Positions 51,105 to 59,932 of a DNA stretch of 64,000 bases are shown here, piece after piece. The notes under the pieces were generated by a model. It saw only the letters and a list, made by a program, of their open reading frames with translations. It made no database searches and was not told the origin of the DNA. Origin of the DNA: JBCAXA01 sp038534295. GTDB taxonomy: Bacteria; Pseudomonadota; Gammaproteobacteria; Steroidobacterales; Woeseiaceae. The position numbers and the translations under genes are program-made. The stretch spans positions 496,001-560,000 of the forward strand of contig JBCAXA010000001.1 in NCBI GenBank assembly GCA_038534295.1, written 5' to 3'. Position 1 is the stretch's first letter. The number at the start of each line of letters is the position of its first letter.

Positions 51105-51781
51105 GTGCACAGCCGACCGTACTGATCGTCGAAGACGAGCCGAAAATTGCCGATCTGTTGGTCGACTATTTGCGCCAGTCCAACTACGCGACGCACTGGA
51201 TCGCCGACGGTTTAGGGGTCGAGCCATGGGTTAGCGAACACGACCCGGACCTGATCCTGCTCGATCTGATGTTGCCCGGGAAAGACGGCCTCACGCTGTG
51301 CCAAGCGCTCAGAACGAAATCCAATGTACCGATCATCATGGTGACGGCACGTATCGACGAGATCGATCGATTGCTCGGCCTCGAACTGGGGGCCGACGAT
51401 TACATTTGCAAACCATTCAGTCCTCGTGAGGTAGTTGCGCGCGTTAAAGCGACATTGCGGCGAATTGAATTTGCGAAAGCGGACCCAGCCATCGCTTACC
51501 CGGGCCTCGCCATCGACGAGCAGAAATTCACTGCCTCGATCGACGGTACCGATCTCGACTTGACACCCGTGGAGTTCCGCTTGCTGGCGCTGCTAGCAAG
51601 TCAGCCCGGTCGGGTTTTCTCGCGCGACCAGCTGATGGACAGCATTTACGTCGACGGCCGCGTCGTCAGTGATCGTACCGTCGACTCGCACGTCAAAAAT
51701 CTACGGCAGAAGATTCAGGCCGCTGTAGGCACCGACGATATGATTCGCTCGGTGTACGGAGTCGGTTACAAGCTGGACTAA
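51101..51781 (+). CDS. baeR: BaeR-type response regulator (OmpR family)
   Basis: A protein of 226 residues. The receiver domain has IVEDEPKIADLL, the phospho-acceptor in LILLDLMLPGKDG (Asp about 51) and Lys in DYICKPFSPREV. The OmpR-type winged helix follows, with LTPVEFRLLALLASQPGRVF and GRVVSDRTVDSHVKNLRQKI, very close to BaeR. It is coupled to the BaeS gene. The small secreted protein gene 100 bases downstream on the same strand is a likely target. No BaeR box was identified by eye. Confidence 0.9.
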   Translation: MSAQPTVLIVEDEPKIADLLVDYLRQSNYATHWIADGLGVEPWVSEHDPDLILLDLMLPGKDGLTLCQALRTKSNVPIIMVTARIDEIDRLLGLELGADDYICKPFSPREVVARVKATLRRIEFAKADPAIAYPGLAIDEQKFTASIDGTDLDLTPVEFRLLALLASQPGRVFSRDQLMDSIYVDGRVVSDRTVDSHVKNLRQKIQAAVGTDDMIRSVYGVGYKLD

Positions 51782-51883
51782 CAGCAACGAGATTCGCCGA
51801 TTCTGCACATTTGCTGCCTTTTTGCTCCGGAGTCGATGTGCATTCTGGAAACTCCAAGCCGCTTACATTATTAGGAGTTAGCC

Positions 51884-52153
51884 ATGAAGCGAATCCTCGT
51901 CCCCTTGCTCGCATCGACACTGCTCACGACCGGCGCTTTCGCCCAGGACAGCGATGACCCTAGCGAACGCAAACACCGCCGACCACCGCCAGTCGCGCTC
52001 GAAGCCTGCGCTGCAGCCGTCGAAGGCGACTCCTGCGCGTTTGAGGGACGTCGCGGCGAAACGCTGGAAGGCACGTGTCAAGCACCGCAAGACAAACCGC
52101 TCGCGTGCCGCCCCGACGGAGCACCCCCGCCAGAGCGACTCGACGTCCAGTAA
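51884..52153 (+). CDS. Small secreted Cys- and Pro-rich protein downstream of BaeSR
   Basis: A protein of 89 residues with a Sec signal peptide (about 1-20, ending GAFAQ). The mature part has four cysteines (EACAAAVEGDSCAFEG and EGTCQAPQDKPLACRP), likely two disulfides, and two Pro-rich patches (RRPPPVALE and GAPPPERL). It is periplasmic or secreted. It has an AGGAG site at 51873-51877 and a strong hairpin 3' of its stop, so it is a defined transcription unit end. Function unknown; its position suggests an envelope-stress protein controlled by BaeR. Confidence 0.75.
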   Translation: MKRILVPLLASTLLTTGAFAQDSDDPSERKHRRPPPVALEACAAAVEGDSCAFEGRRGETLEGTCQAPQDKPLACRPDGAPPPERLDVQ

Positions 52154-52158
52154 TAGCC

Positions 52159-52180
52159 AAGGCCCCGCATGCGGGGCCTT
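52159..52180 (+). terminator. 22-base perfect palindrome after the small secreted protein gene
   Basis: The sequence reads AAGGCCCCGC followed by ATGCGGGGCCTT, a perfect palindrome with a GC-rich stem, starting five bases after the stop at 52153. It has the stem of an intrinsic terminator, but the following bases (GTATGTATTG) give only a weak U-tract. It may stop transcription partly or protect the 3' end. Confidence 0.6.
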
Positions 52181-52396
52181 GTATGTATTGGGCGTGTTGC
52201 CGCGGCCATTCAACGTAGATTTCCTGCCAGTCGCAACAGCCAGCATTCGTTGATTGTCACAACGACAACGGTACTTCAACGGTTCCCCAGTTAGCTAAGG
52301 TGGACTAATTCGTCCGCGACGTTTTCTCCTTTGCCGCGCGACAACGGCAGCGACACGATCTCCCGCAGTTACTCACATGCACACCGGGAGATCACT

Positions 52397-52972
52397 ATGC
52401 TCGTTGCAACGACGTCGCGACAAGCGAAAACGCAGCCACACCGTTGGCGCCAAGCGCTGACTTGTGTCGCGCTGATTTGCTTGGGCAACAGCCCACTGTT
52501 TTCAACGCGCGCGTACGCGCAGTTTGCCGTGCCCGTCGACTATCGCGTCGCGACCGCGGACGACAATTTCGATGGCGTTGACCTATACGCCTTCGCCTTT
52601 CAGCTCGATGCCGGTGATCGTTGGCGTATCGACAGCATCGAAATCGCTGCCGGCTTGATGACCGATGGATCAACGCAGCGCGAATTTTTGTCCGTCGGAC
52701 CGGTCTGGACGGCGCGATCGCCGACGCGGCGTTGGTTTGCTCGCTTTGGGTTCAGTCCAACGCTGCTCGCTGGCTCAACCATCGCCGGTCGCGACCTCGG
52801 TGGTAATTTTCACTTTACGTCGTCGCTGTCGCTCGGCGTCGCTTTCGGCCAGCGTCGGGCGTTTGAGCTTGCCTTGCGTGCCCAGCACACATCGAACGGC
52901 GGTCTGGCCTCGACAAATCCAGGCATCGACTTTTTTGGCGTAAACGTCCGCTACGCATTCGACGCGATTTAG
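52397..52972 (+). CDS. PagL-like lipid A 3-O-deacylase family protein
   Basis: A protein of 191 residues from ATG 52397, chosen because GGGAG lies six bases upstream; an ATG-free extension reaches 52331. A long signal peptide (about 1-45) is followed by a small beta-barrel. The C-terminus has AQHTSNGGLASTNPGIDFFG, which holds the catalytic His and Ser of PagL in the pattern HxSN..NPG. PagL removes the 3-linked acyl chain of lipid A in the outer membrane. The overall identity cannot be judged beyond this motif and length, but both fit. Confidence 0.75.
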   Translation: MLVATTSRQAKTQPHRWRQALTCVALICLGNSPLFSTRAYAQFAVPVDYRVATADDNFDGVDLYAFAFQLDAGDRWRIDSIEIAAGLMTDGSTQREFLSVGPVWTARSPTRRWFARFGFSPTLLAGSTIAGRDLGGNFHFTSSLSLGVAFGQRRAFELALRAQHTSNGGLASTNPGIDFFGVNVRYAFDAI

Positions 52973-53062
52973 AGTCTCGTCCAACGCAACTTCCTAGCGA
53001 CGTTCGCGCCGCGAGTCTCATCAGCATCGAATGTCGCCGATTGGCACGGCATACTACCGTGC

Positions 53063-56000
53063 ATGTATAACCTGCTTGCCGCTCGTTCGGTCTGTGGCCG
53101 ACTCCTGCTCAGAGCGGCTGCAAGCTTTTGCCTTGCCATCGGCGTCGCCCATGCCAATGGCCTGCCGACAGGCACGGCGTGCCTGCCCGCCTGGTTCGAT
53201 TTGCCGAACGCCGCGAGCTCCGACGTCAGCACCTTCGTCGCGGCGCGCGGCAACGACGGCTTCCTTTATTTCGGTGGCCTCGAAGGCCTGTATCGCATTG
53301 AGGGCGGGCGAATTCGCGGTTGGTTCCCCGACGTCGATGATGCTAATTCGCTACCGGCCGGTTACGTCGGTGACCTCGCACCGGCACCGGGCGGTCTGTG
53401 GGTCGGCACCAGTCGCGGCTTAGCGTGGTTTGATCATTCGACTGAATCATTCGAGACGGTCGCGTTTCTTGAAGACACCGCACAAACCCCGAAAATCTAC
53501 GGCCTGCTGTTCAAAGACGACCGACTCTATATCGGTCACAACGAGGGCGGCACGATCATCGATGCGACCACCCGCGAACGCATCGCCGATTTTGAGACCG
53601 GCGGCACGGGCAGCCGCCGACGCGTTCAGCATTTCGCCGAGTTTCGTGGAACGGTAATCGCGGTGTCGTATGAACGGCCTGTGCTCGTATCGCCTTCCGG
53701 GAGCACCGAGCGTCTGACGACACCGGACGGTAACGAGATCGCTATCAACGGCTACACCGCGGCAATTGCGCCAGACGGCTCGCTGTGGATGACCCATCGC
53801 GGTGCGCAACTCGTCAATGTGTCGCTCGACGCGTCGCAAAATCCGGTCTATTACGACCGCGAATCGCTGGCTGGTCTGCCGGAGGGTACGCTGCAGGAGC
53901 TTGGTTTCGATCCAGATGGCGACCTTTGGATTGCAAGCAATAGCGCTTTATCGCAATGGCAGGCTGGCGCCGAGCATCCGCAACCTTGTCGCAGCACGGC
54001 GATCCCCGAAAGCCCGCTCGTGATTGCTACATCGGCATTAAGCCGTGCTGCGGATCCATACTTCTTCGTCGGCTCGCTGAATCGTGCGCCGCTCGTTACC
54101 CGCGAAACAGCAGGCGTTCGCCGCTTGGTAAACGGCGAGGCCTTTAACGCAGGCATTCCGGAAAGCGGAATCTGGAGCACCTTGCTTGATCGAGAGCAGC
54201 GAGTTTACGTCGGTACGCTGGACGGGTTGTATCGAGAAACCAGCGCCGGCAGCGATGAATTCGACGCCGTTGCCCCGGACACGCTCGGTGAGCTTCGCGT
54301 TTATGCCTTACGCATTGGGCCCACCGGCAAACTTTGGGTCGGCACACATCGCGGCCTTTTTGTCGTCGACGATAATGACGCGCGCCGTATTCCCCTGGTG
54401 TCTCGCGACGATGGTCGGCCGACGAGAGACATTACTTACTACCTCGACACGTATGGCGAGCGCATGCTGGCAGCGACCGAAGGCGGCCTCGTTGTCATCG
54501 ACGCCGCGACGGAAACGGTGACTTTCTTGTATCGATCCGACGCCGGTACCCGCGCCGCCAACAACGCGCCGCTGATCGACACGCAAACGCCACGCTTCTG
54601 GCACGTCGATGTCGCCGGCGATGACGTTTACGGCGTCGGCGACGACGGCGTTTATCGGCTGGATATCGACGCCGGCAGTATCGCGGCGTCAACGGTCGAT
54701 AGCAGCCGGCGTGGCGAACTCAAGTTTGGCACGTTGTTCGCAGCTGCAGCGCATACGAGCGGGCGTGTCTTCGTGGCGGCGGACGCCGGTCTGGTGGTAA
54801 CCGACCGAGACTTTGCAAACTACGAGTACATTACTGACATCGACGGGCAGCGCTTTGGATCGCTCGTCGCCGCCGAACAGGCGCCCGACGGATCCATATG
54901 GTTTGCGGGCAAGCTCGGCGTCGTTCGACACGACCCCACGACCCGTGATTGGCGCGTTTTTTCGAGTGCTGACGGTCTGCACGCATCGGACACACAGCAG
55001 AACGGTTTGACGATCACGTCCAGCGGCCTCGTCATGAGCGCCAACGATGTCGGCGTCTCAATCATGGACCCCGCGTTGATCGAGACACACACGCCATCGG
55101 CACCGCAACTGATCCACGCCGAAAGCGGCGGCCGAACCATTCCATTTGGTGACGGGGCCGTCGAAATTGGGCCAGACGCGCGTGATTTGAGTCTAAGTTT
55201 CGCCGTACCGGACCTGCGGGTTGAGGACAGCACGCGACTGGTCTACCGGATCGGCAAGGACGTGCCGAGCAGCATCGAGCAATCACTGCGCCTCGACGAG
55301 CAACTGATCTTCCCACGTCTTGACCCGGGCCGGTACGTATTCGAGGGCCGCGTCGTGCAGCCCGGGGTCGGCACATCGCCAGTCTATCGCCATGTGATCA
55401 ACGTCAAGGCATTCTGGTGGGAAACCTCAGCCGCTTATGCCGTGGCTGTTCTGATGCTGTTGGCGTTGATCGCCGCGGCATTTGCGTGGCGTGCACGGCG
55501 TATCGCACGACGTTACGAGCTTATCGGCGACGAACGACGGCGCATTGCGCAAGATTTCCACGACAGCTTTATGCAGGAAGTCTTTGGCGCCCTAATGATC
55601 GGCCGCACACTCGAGGGCAGCAGCGCAACGCAAAATTCGGCAACGCGATTGGTGTCACTGCTGGAATCGGCAACCGACTCGGCTCGCGCAAGCGTCAACG
55701 AGCTGAGCGACCGAACCGACGACGCGTCTCTTGCGGACGCGCTACGTGCGCACAATCCGGCGCAAACAGTCGGCCGCGACGCCGCCAATATACAAATTGA
55801 GGAACTGGGCGATGCCTGGCCGTTGCGGCGCGAACGTGCGTTCTTTCTGTCCCGTGCGGCCAAAGAAGCTATTACAAACGCCGTCAAACACGCGCGCGCC
55901 TCATCAATCGAGGTCACGCTGGAGTGGCAAAGAATGTCGCTGCGCATTCAGATCGTCGATAACGGCATCGGATTTGATGTTACTGACGCTCGCCAGCTGA

Positions 56001-56122
56001 ACAGTTTTGGATTGGAAGCAATGGAACGTTTGGCGAAAGCAGGTCGAGCAGAATTCACGTTGCGATCGTCGCTGGACGAAGGCACCAGCGTCGCGATCAC
56101 TGCTCGTCGCTACGCAATCTGA
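53063..56122 (+). CDS. Reg_prop beta-propeller sensor histidine kinase (NarL-partner type)
   Basis: A protein of 1019 residues. A signal peptide (about 1-30) is followed by about 650 residues of two-component-regulator propeller repeats (repeated LYRIEGG, GLWVGTSRG, LWVGTHRGLF units), a Y_Y_Y-like domain near 690-780, one membrane helix around 793-812, a HisKA_3 domain with RIAQDFHDSFMQEVFGAL (His 833) and a HATPase domain (AAKEAITNAVKHARAS). The large periplasmic propeller probably binds a carbohydrate or other envelope ligand. It reads with the NarL-type regulator 79 bases downstream. Ligand unknown. Confidence 0.87.
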   Translation: MYNLLAARSVCGRLLLRAAASFCLAIGVAHANGLPTGTACLPAWFDLPNAASSDVSTFVAARGNDGFLYFGGLEGLYRIEGGRIRGWFPDVDDANSLPAGYVGDLAPAPGGLWVGTSRGLAWFDHSTESFETVAFLEDTAQTPKIYGLLFKDDRLYIGHNEGGTIIDATTRERIADFETGGTGSRRRVQHFAEFRGTVIAVSYERPVLVSPSGSTERLTTPDGNEIAINGYTAAIAPDGSLWMTHRGAQLVNVSLDASQNPVYYDRESLAGLPEGTLQELGFDPDGDLWIASNSALSQWQAGAEHPQPCRSTAIPESPLVIATSALSRAADPYFFVGSLNRAPLVTRETAGVRRLVNGEAFNAGIPESGIWSTLLDREQRVYVGTLDGLYRETSAGSDEFDAVAPDTLGELRVYALRIGPTGKLWVGTHRGLFVVDDNDARRIPLVSRDDGRPTRDITYYLDTYGERMLAATEGGLVVIDAATETVTFLYRSDAGTRAANNAPLIDTQTPRFWHVDVAGDDVYGVGDDGVYRLDIDAGSIAASTVDSSRRGELKFGTLFAAAAHTSGRVFVAADAGLVVTDRDFANYEYITDIDGQRFGSLVAAEQAPDGSIWFAGKLGVVRHDPTTRDWRVFSSADGLHASDTQQNGLTITSSGLVMSANDVGVSIMDPALIETHTPSAPQLIHAESGGRTIPFGDGAVEIGPDARDLSLSFAVPDLRVEDSTRLVYRIGKDVPSSIEQSLRLDEQLIFPRLDPGRYVFEGRVVQPGVGTSPVYRHVINVKAFWWETSAAYAVAVLMLLALIAAAFAWRARRIARRYELIGDERRRIAQDFHDSFMQEVFGALMIGRTLEGSSATQNSATRLVSLLESATDSARASVNELSDRTDDASLADALRAHNPAQTVGRDAANIQIEELGDAWPLRRERAFFLSRAAKEAITNAVKHARASSIEVTLEWQRMSLRIQIVDNGIGFDVTDARQLNSFGLEAMERLAKAGRAEFTLRSSLDEGTSVAITARRYAI

Positions 56123-56171
56123 ACGCCCTGACCAAAAGTTGAGTGCAATCACCGACCAATGCGTGGGAGAC

Positions 56172-56193
56172 TTCTGCGCTCAGAAGCGCAGAA
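56172..56193 (+). promoter_or_regulatory. Perfect nine-pair hairpin between kinase and regulator genes
   Basis: TTCTGCGCT at 56172-56180 and AGCGCAGAA at 56185-56193 are exact complements around a CAGA loop. The hairpin lies between the kinase stop (56122) and the regulator ATG (56201), ending seven bases before that start. There is no following U-tract, so it is not a standard terminator. It may slow ribosomes or set the kinase-to-regulator ratio. Confidence 0.5.
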
Positions 56194-56200
56194 TCACGTT

Positions 56201-56836
56201 ATGAATGAGGAAACGGATAGCCGCCGCCGCGTGCTCGTCGCCGATGACCACCCGATCGTTCGCGAGGGCATGGTCGCCATCGTCGAATCGACGCACGATT
56301 TAACGTGCGTTACACAAGCTGATGGTGTCGAGGCCGCTGTGGAGAAGTGGGCCGAACACCGGCCCGACGTGGGGCTTTTCGATCTGCGCATGGCCGACGG
56401 TGACGCCGTCAGCGCAATCACCCGTATTCGCAAGGACTTTCCGGACGCGCGCGTGCTGGTGATCAGCTCGTACGACACCGACGAAGAGGTGTACCGGGTG
56501 ATCAAATCGGGCGCCAAAGGCTATCTGCTGAAGGACGACAAGCCCGAGGTTATTCTGTCAGCGATTCGCATGGTCCTGCAGGGCCAAACGTACCTTGCGC
56601 CGCACCTTGCAACCAAACTCGCCTCACGCGTCAGTGAGGACAGCCTGTCCGAACGCGAAGTCGAGATCCTGTCGCTCGTGGCTGCCGGTCGCAACAACAA
56701 TAAGATTGCCAGCGAACTCAACATAACCGCATCCACAATCAAATTTCATCTCAATAATATCTACGCGAAGCTAGCGGTTGAGTCGCGCACGGCGGCGGTC
56801 GCCGCCGCGGTGAAGCGCGGCATCATCTCGATCTAA
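56201..56836 (+). CDS. NarL/LuxR-family response regulator
   Basis: A protein of 211 residues from ATG 56201. Receiver domain: ADDHPIVREGMVAIVE, phospho-acceptor Asp in VGLFDLRMADG and Lys in GYLLKDD. C-terminal LuxR helix-turn-helix: LSEREVEILSLVAAGRNNNK followed by IASELNITASTIKFHLNNIY. It is the natural partner of the preceding HisKA_3 kinase. Codon use and orientation agree with one operon, separated by a hairpin. Target genes are not evident nearby. Confidence 0.9.
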   Translation: MNEETDSRRRVLVADDHPIVREGMVAIVESTHDLTCVTQADGVEAAVEKWAEHRPDVGLFDLRMADGDAVSAITRIRKDFPDARVLVISSYDTDEEVYRVIKSGAKGYLLKDDKPEVILSAIRMVLQGQTYLAPHLATKLASRVSEDSLSEREVEILSLVAAGRNNNKIASELNITASTIKFHLNNIYAKLAVESRTAAVAAAVKRGIISI

Positions 56837-56889
56837 CGCGCCCGCGCCGCCGACCCGTCGGCTCGACGCGATTGCACGCAACCTATCTC

Positions 56890-56923
56890 AAAAAAAAGAC
56901 CCGGCATCAGGTGATACCGGGTC
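56890..56923 (-). terminator. Intrinsic terminator for the minus-strand cysteine hydrolase gene
   Basis: GACCCGG at 56898-56904 pairs with CCGGGTC at 56917-56923. The stem can be extended inward by ATCA/TGAT. On the minus strand the hairpin is followed by eight U residues (complement of the A-run 56890-56897). It is placed 40 bases beyond the hydrolase stop at 56964 and also lies after the plus-strand regulator. Confidence 0.85.
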
Positions 56924-56963
56924 GTAAGGAGACTTGTGCAGAGTCTCCATCGGGGGTTTGTTG

Positions 56964-57698
56964 CTACGCAGACTTTGCGACCGGCGCTCCCGCTTGCTGG
57001 ATGCGGTTGACCGCATCTTTGGTCCACCAGACGGCGTTCGCCAGCATGCGGAAGTTGATCAACGACGCTAGGTATCCGTCGCCTTCGGGCACATTGGCGC
57101 CGGCGGTTGCGTCACGTACGACGGCCACTTCAAAGCCGTGTTCGAGCATCGCGCGCAGATGGCTCTCAATACAAAGATTGGAGGACATACCCGCAAGAAT
57201 GACCTTGTCGATTTTGTTCTTGCGAAGTTGCAGCATGAGGTCGTTGTTCTCTGGACCGTAGACCTTATGCGGATTCGCAATGATGGTCTTGCCGTCAAAG
57301 ATGTACGGCTTGTACTGCGGCATGAAGTCCGCGCCTGAGCCTTCGAAGCCATCAAGATTGAGTGGGCCGCTGCGGTCAAACATCTTGATGTCGTGCATGA
57401 CTTTCTCGAGCGTGCCCTCGAACGCCCAGCCATGATCGCTCGGGTAATAGTAGTGCGGTGAGATAACGGTCAGCATGTCGACCGCCTTCGCCGCCTTGAA
57501 CAGATCTTCAAGGTGCTGCACGACGTTGTGTTCTTCGACGCTCGCGCCGATAACGCCCCACGCGACGCCGTCGTCGCGCAGAAAATCGATCTGCGGATCA
57601 ACAACGACGAGCGCCGTGTCGCGCAACGTGACGTCGACGTCGCGGGGCGGCAACCCCGGTTCGGCTGGATCGGCGTAAGCAGGATTGTTGCTGGTCAT
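56964..57698 (-). CDS. Isochorismatase-like cysteine hydrolase
   Basis: A protein of 244 residues from ATG 57698, chosen because AAGGGGAA lies about seven bases upstream; a start eight codons earlier is possible but weaker. The fold's triad is visible: Asp in ALVVVDPQIDFLRDDG (about 40), Lys in NPHKVYGPENND and the nucleophile Cys in GMSSNLCIESHLRAMLEHGF. Family members hydrolyse amides or isochorismate (nicotinamidase, N-carbamoylsarcosine amidase). The substrate is not clear. The LysR-type gene upstream on the same strand (57761-58708) may regulate it. Confidence 0.88.
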   Translation of the reverse strand: MTSNNPAYADPAEPGLPPRDVDVTLRDTALVVVDPQIDFLRDDGVAWGVIGASVEEHNVVQHLEDLFKAAKAVDMLTVISPHYYYPSDHGWAFEGTLEKVMHDIKMFDRSGPLNLDGFEGSGADFMPQYKPYIFDGKTIIANPHKVYGPENNDLMLQLRKNKIDKVILAGMSSNLCIESHLRAMLEHGFEVAVVRDATAGANVPEGDGYLASLINFRMLANAVWWTKDAVNRIQQAGAPVAKSA

Positions 57699-57760
57699 GG
57701 TGTGTTCCCCTTTATTGAGCAATACATAAATAGTCGGCGTAGGCGCCGGGTCGAACTGAG

Positions 57761-58708
57761 TCAGGCGTTGACCGCCCGAAGAAAAGGCGCCGCGGGTTGC
57801 TGCGGCGGGATAAATTCGGAGCGCAGCCAGTCTTTGAACGCATCGACTTTGCCGCGCTGCCGCGGCCGTAGGCTGCTGGCCACGGCGTAATGCGACTCAG
57901 CAACGATTTCCGGTCCCCATGGCGACACCAACCGACCGTCGGCCAGCTCCTTTTCAGCCAGCACGCGAGGCCCGAGCAAAACGCCGACGCCCGAAACGGC
58001 GGCATCGATCGCATGATCGACGCGATCGCCAAAATCGATGACCGGGCTGCATTCCGGCGCATCGAGACCGCACGCTGCGAACCAGTCGGCCCACGTCGGG
58101 GCGCCGCTGTACAGGCTGCCGCACGCATCGCCGAGCAACGGCGCACGCGTCAGGTCCGCCGAGCAGGTGAGCTTGTGTCGCTTGATAAAGTCGGGTGACA
58201 TCAGCGGCAGAAACGATTCGGTGACCAAATGCTCGGCGCGCAGCTCGCTGCGCTGTTCGTCGCTGAGCTGAATCGTGATATCAACGGCTTCGCCACTCGG
58301 TCCCGACACTTCGGAATCCGGAGCGATGCGAATGTTCAGATCCGGATACTGCGCCGTGAATCGACCGAGGCGTGGTACCAACCATTTGGTGGCAAACGGT
58401 GGCGGGCAGCCGACAATAAGGCAATCCGAATCGACCGACATGCGGGTCGCAGCAACCGCATCGCGAATACGCACGAACGCCGCCGTCAAACCGCTTAATA
58501 GGTCGCGTCCGGCATCGGTAACCTCGATACTGCGGTTGTGACGTATCAGAAGTGCAATGCCAAGGTCGTCCTCGAGTTTCTTGACGTGCTGACTCAGCGC
58601 GCCGGGTGTGACGCAGAGCTCGTCGGCAGCATCTTTGAATGACTCACAACGCGCTACCGCCTCAAAGGCGCGTAGTGCAGTTAGTGCGGGCAGTCGTCGA
58701 AAAGGCAT
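57761..58708 (-). CDS. LysR-family regulator (GcvA-like)
   Basis: A protein of 315 residues from ATG 58708 (GAGGAG ten bases upstream; GTG 58717 is an alternative). The N-terminal winged helix has RLPALTALRAFEAVARCESF and TPGALSQHVKKLEDDLG, as in GcvA-type regulators; the rest is a periplasmic-binding-protein-like effector domain. It lies 62 bases upstream of the cysteine hydrolase on the same strand, which is unusual for LysR genes, which mostly stand divergent from targets. The effector is unknown. Confidence 0.87.
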   Translation of the reverse strand: MPFRRLPALTALRAFEAVARCESFKDAADELCVTPGALSQHVKKLEDDLGIALLIRHNRSIEVTDAGRDLLSGLTAAFVRIRDAVAATRMSVDSDCLIVGCPPPFATKWLVPRLGRFTAQYPDLNIRIAPDSEVSGPSGEAVDITIQLSDEQRSELRAEHLVTESFLPLMSPDFIKRHKLTCSADLTRAPLLGDACGSLYSGAPTWADWFAACGLDAPECSPVIDFGDRVDHAIDAAVSGVGVLLGPRVLAEKELADGRLVSPWGPEIVAESHYAVASSLRPRQRGKVDAFKDWLRSEFIPPQQPAAPFLRAVNA

Positions 58709-58927
58709 GGCTATCACTCTCCTCGGTTTCCGGCTAGCCCAATCGCGTCATCGCGTGGGTCAACGTGGCCGATGGAGTATTTGTAGCAGCGCAAGCGGCG
58801 CGTGCCCCTAGCCAATTTGCCAGTCGTTATCCGAACTTTAGGCGTCCAAAATTGACGTCGCTAAAGCGAATTGTTGCTGTTCTGAAATGTGGCATGGTTG
58901 CTTCGAGCAACCCGGGAGAATCGTCCG

Positions 58928-59404
58928 ATGAAAAAGACGACACGCATCGTGTGCGCATTGACGCTACTGTTCACGGTCTGTCTAGGCACAACGTTACGCG
59001 CAGAGCAACAAACCTGGACAAGCGACCAACAAGCCGTGATCGATGCCCTAAAGAACGGACCGATAGGTATCGAGAAAAATTTCGATCGATGGGCCGATGG
59101 CTATGCCAGCCACTGGTCTTATTGGCGGGTCGGTGACCGGACTGTCCGCCCGAAAGATGAGCACATGGCGCTCGTACGAGCGTACATCGATGCTGGCAAT
59201 AAGCCCGTATCGTTTGAATTAGAGCCCATCGATGTGATCGTGCGCGGCGATGCGGCCATGGTTCGCCTCATCGCGACCGAGACACTGTTGAGCGCCGATG
59301 GCGAGGCTCGCATCGTTCGCTACGCCTCGGCAACCATGCTGTCTCGAGAAACGGGCGACTGGAAAGTCCTCGCCAGCAACCTCGTTTACCTTGACGATGA
59401 CTGA
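58928..59404 (+). CDS. Secreted SnoaL/NTF2-like protein
   Basis: A protein of 158 residues from ATG 58928 (GGGAG at 58914-58918). The signal peptide is about residues 1-26, ending LRAEQQ. The mature part has the cone-shaped NTF2 layout: a first helix, RWADGYASHWSYWRVGD and strands EPIDVIVRGDAAMVRLIATE and WKVLASNLVYL at the end, like DUF4440/SnoaL proteins. No catalytic residues can be singled out. It stands alone between a divergent LysR gene and a DUF962 gene. Confidence 0.7.
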   Translation: MKKTTRIVCALTLLFTVCLGTTLRAEQQTWTSDQQAVIDALKNGPIGIEKNFDRWADGYASHWSYWRVGDRTVRPKDEHMALVRAYIDAGNKPVSFELEPIDVIVRGDAAMVRLIATETLLSADGEARIVRYASATMLSRETGDWKVLASNLVYLDDD

Positions 59405-59506
59405 TTGCACCGACTGGCTCGCGACGCGACACTCTACGGGCAGCGGCTCCAGCCGGCAGTTGCGTTTCTAGGAAAACGGTCACTTGCCCAACGATGGAAC
59501 GGGACC

Positions 59507-59836
59507 ATGAGCGAGAAGAGATACAAAAACCTGAAAGAGTTTTACCCATTTTACTTGGGCGAGCATTTGAATCCGGTGTGCCGCAGCCTACACGTCGTTG
59601 GCACTGGGTTGACTTTGGCCCTTTTGGCCTACTTTGTTATCACGCAAAACTATCAGCTGATTTGGATTTGTTTGGTAAGCGGCTATGCGTTTGCGTGGGT
59701 TGGGCATTTCTTTTTTGAGAAGAACCAACCGGCCACCTTCAAATATCCGCTGTTCAGTTTGATCAGCGACTTCATACTTTTCTTCGACGTCCTAACGGGA
59801 CGGCAGAAAATCAATCCAAGGTCGCAGCTGCACTGA
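59507..59836 (+). CDS. DUF962/Mpo1-like membrane protein
   Basis: A protein of 109 residues from ATG 59507. The signature NLKEFYPFYLGEHLNPVCRS, HVVGTG and GHFFFEKNQPATFKYPLFSL is typical of the DUF962/Mpo1 family, with two membrane segments between. Yeast Mpo1 is an iron-dependent 2-hydroxy fatty acid dioxygenase, and the conserved His residues of the two ends are present here. The bacterial role is probably similar, in fatty-acid alpha-oxidation, but is not demonstrated. Confidence 0.85.
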   Translation: MSEKRYKNLKEFYPFYLGEHLNPVCRSLHVVGTGLTLALLAYFVITQNYQLIWICLVSGYAFAWVGHFFFEKNQPATFKYPLFSLISDFILFFDVLTGRQKINPRSQLH

Positions 59837-59932
59837 TTAGCGCAGCACACACGATGCGAACATCAAAGATAAGGCGGCTGACATGCAAGCCAGCCAAGCT
59901 GGGTGCAAGACTTGAAGCATGAGTAGTTATCG

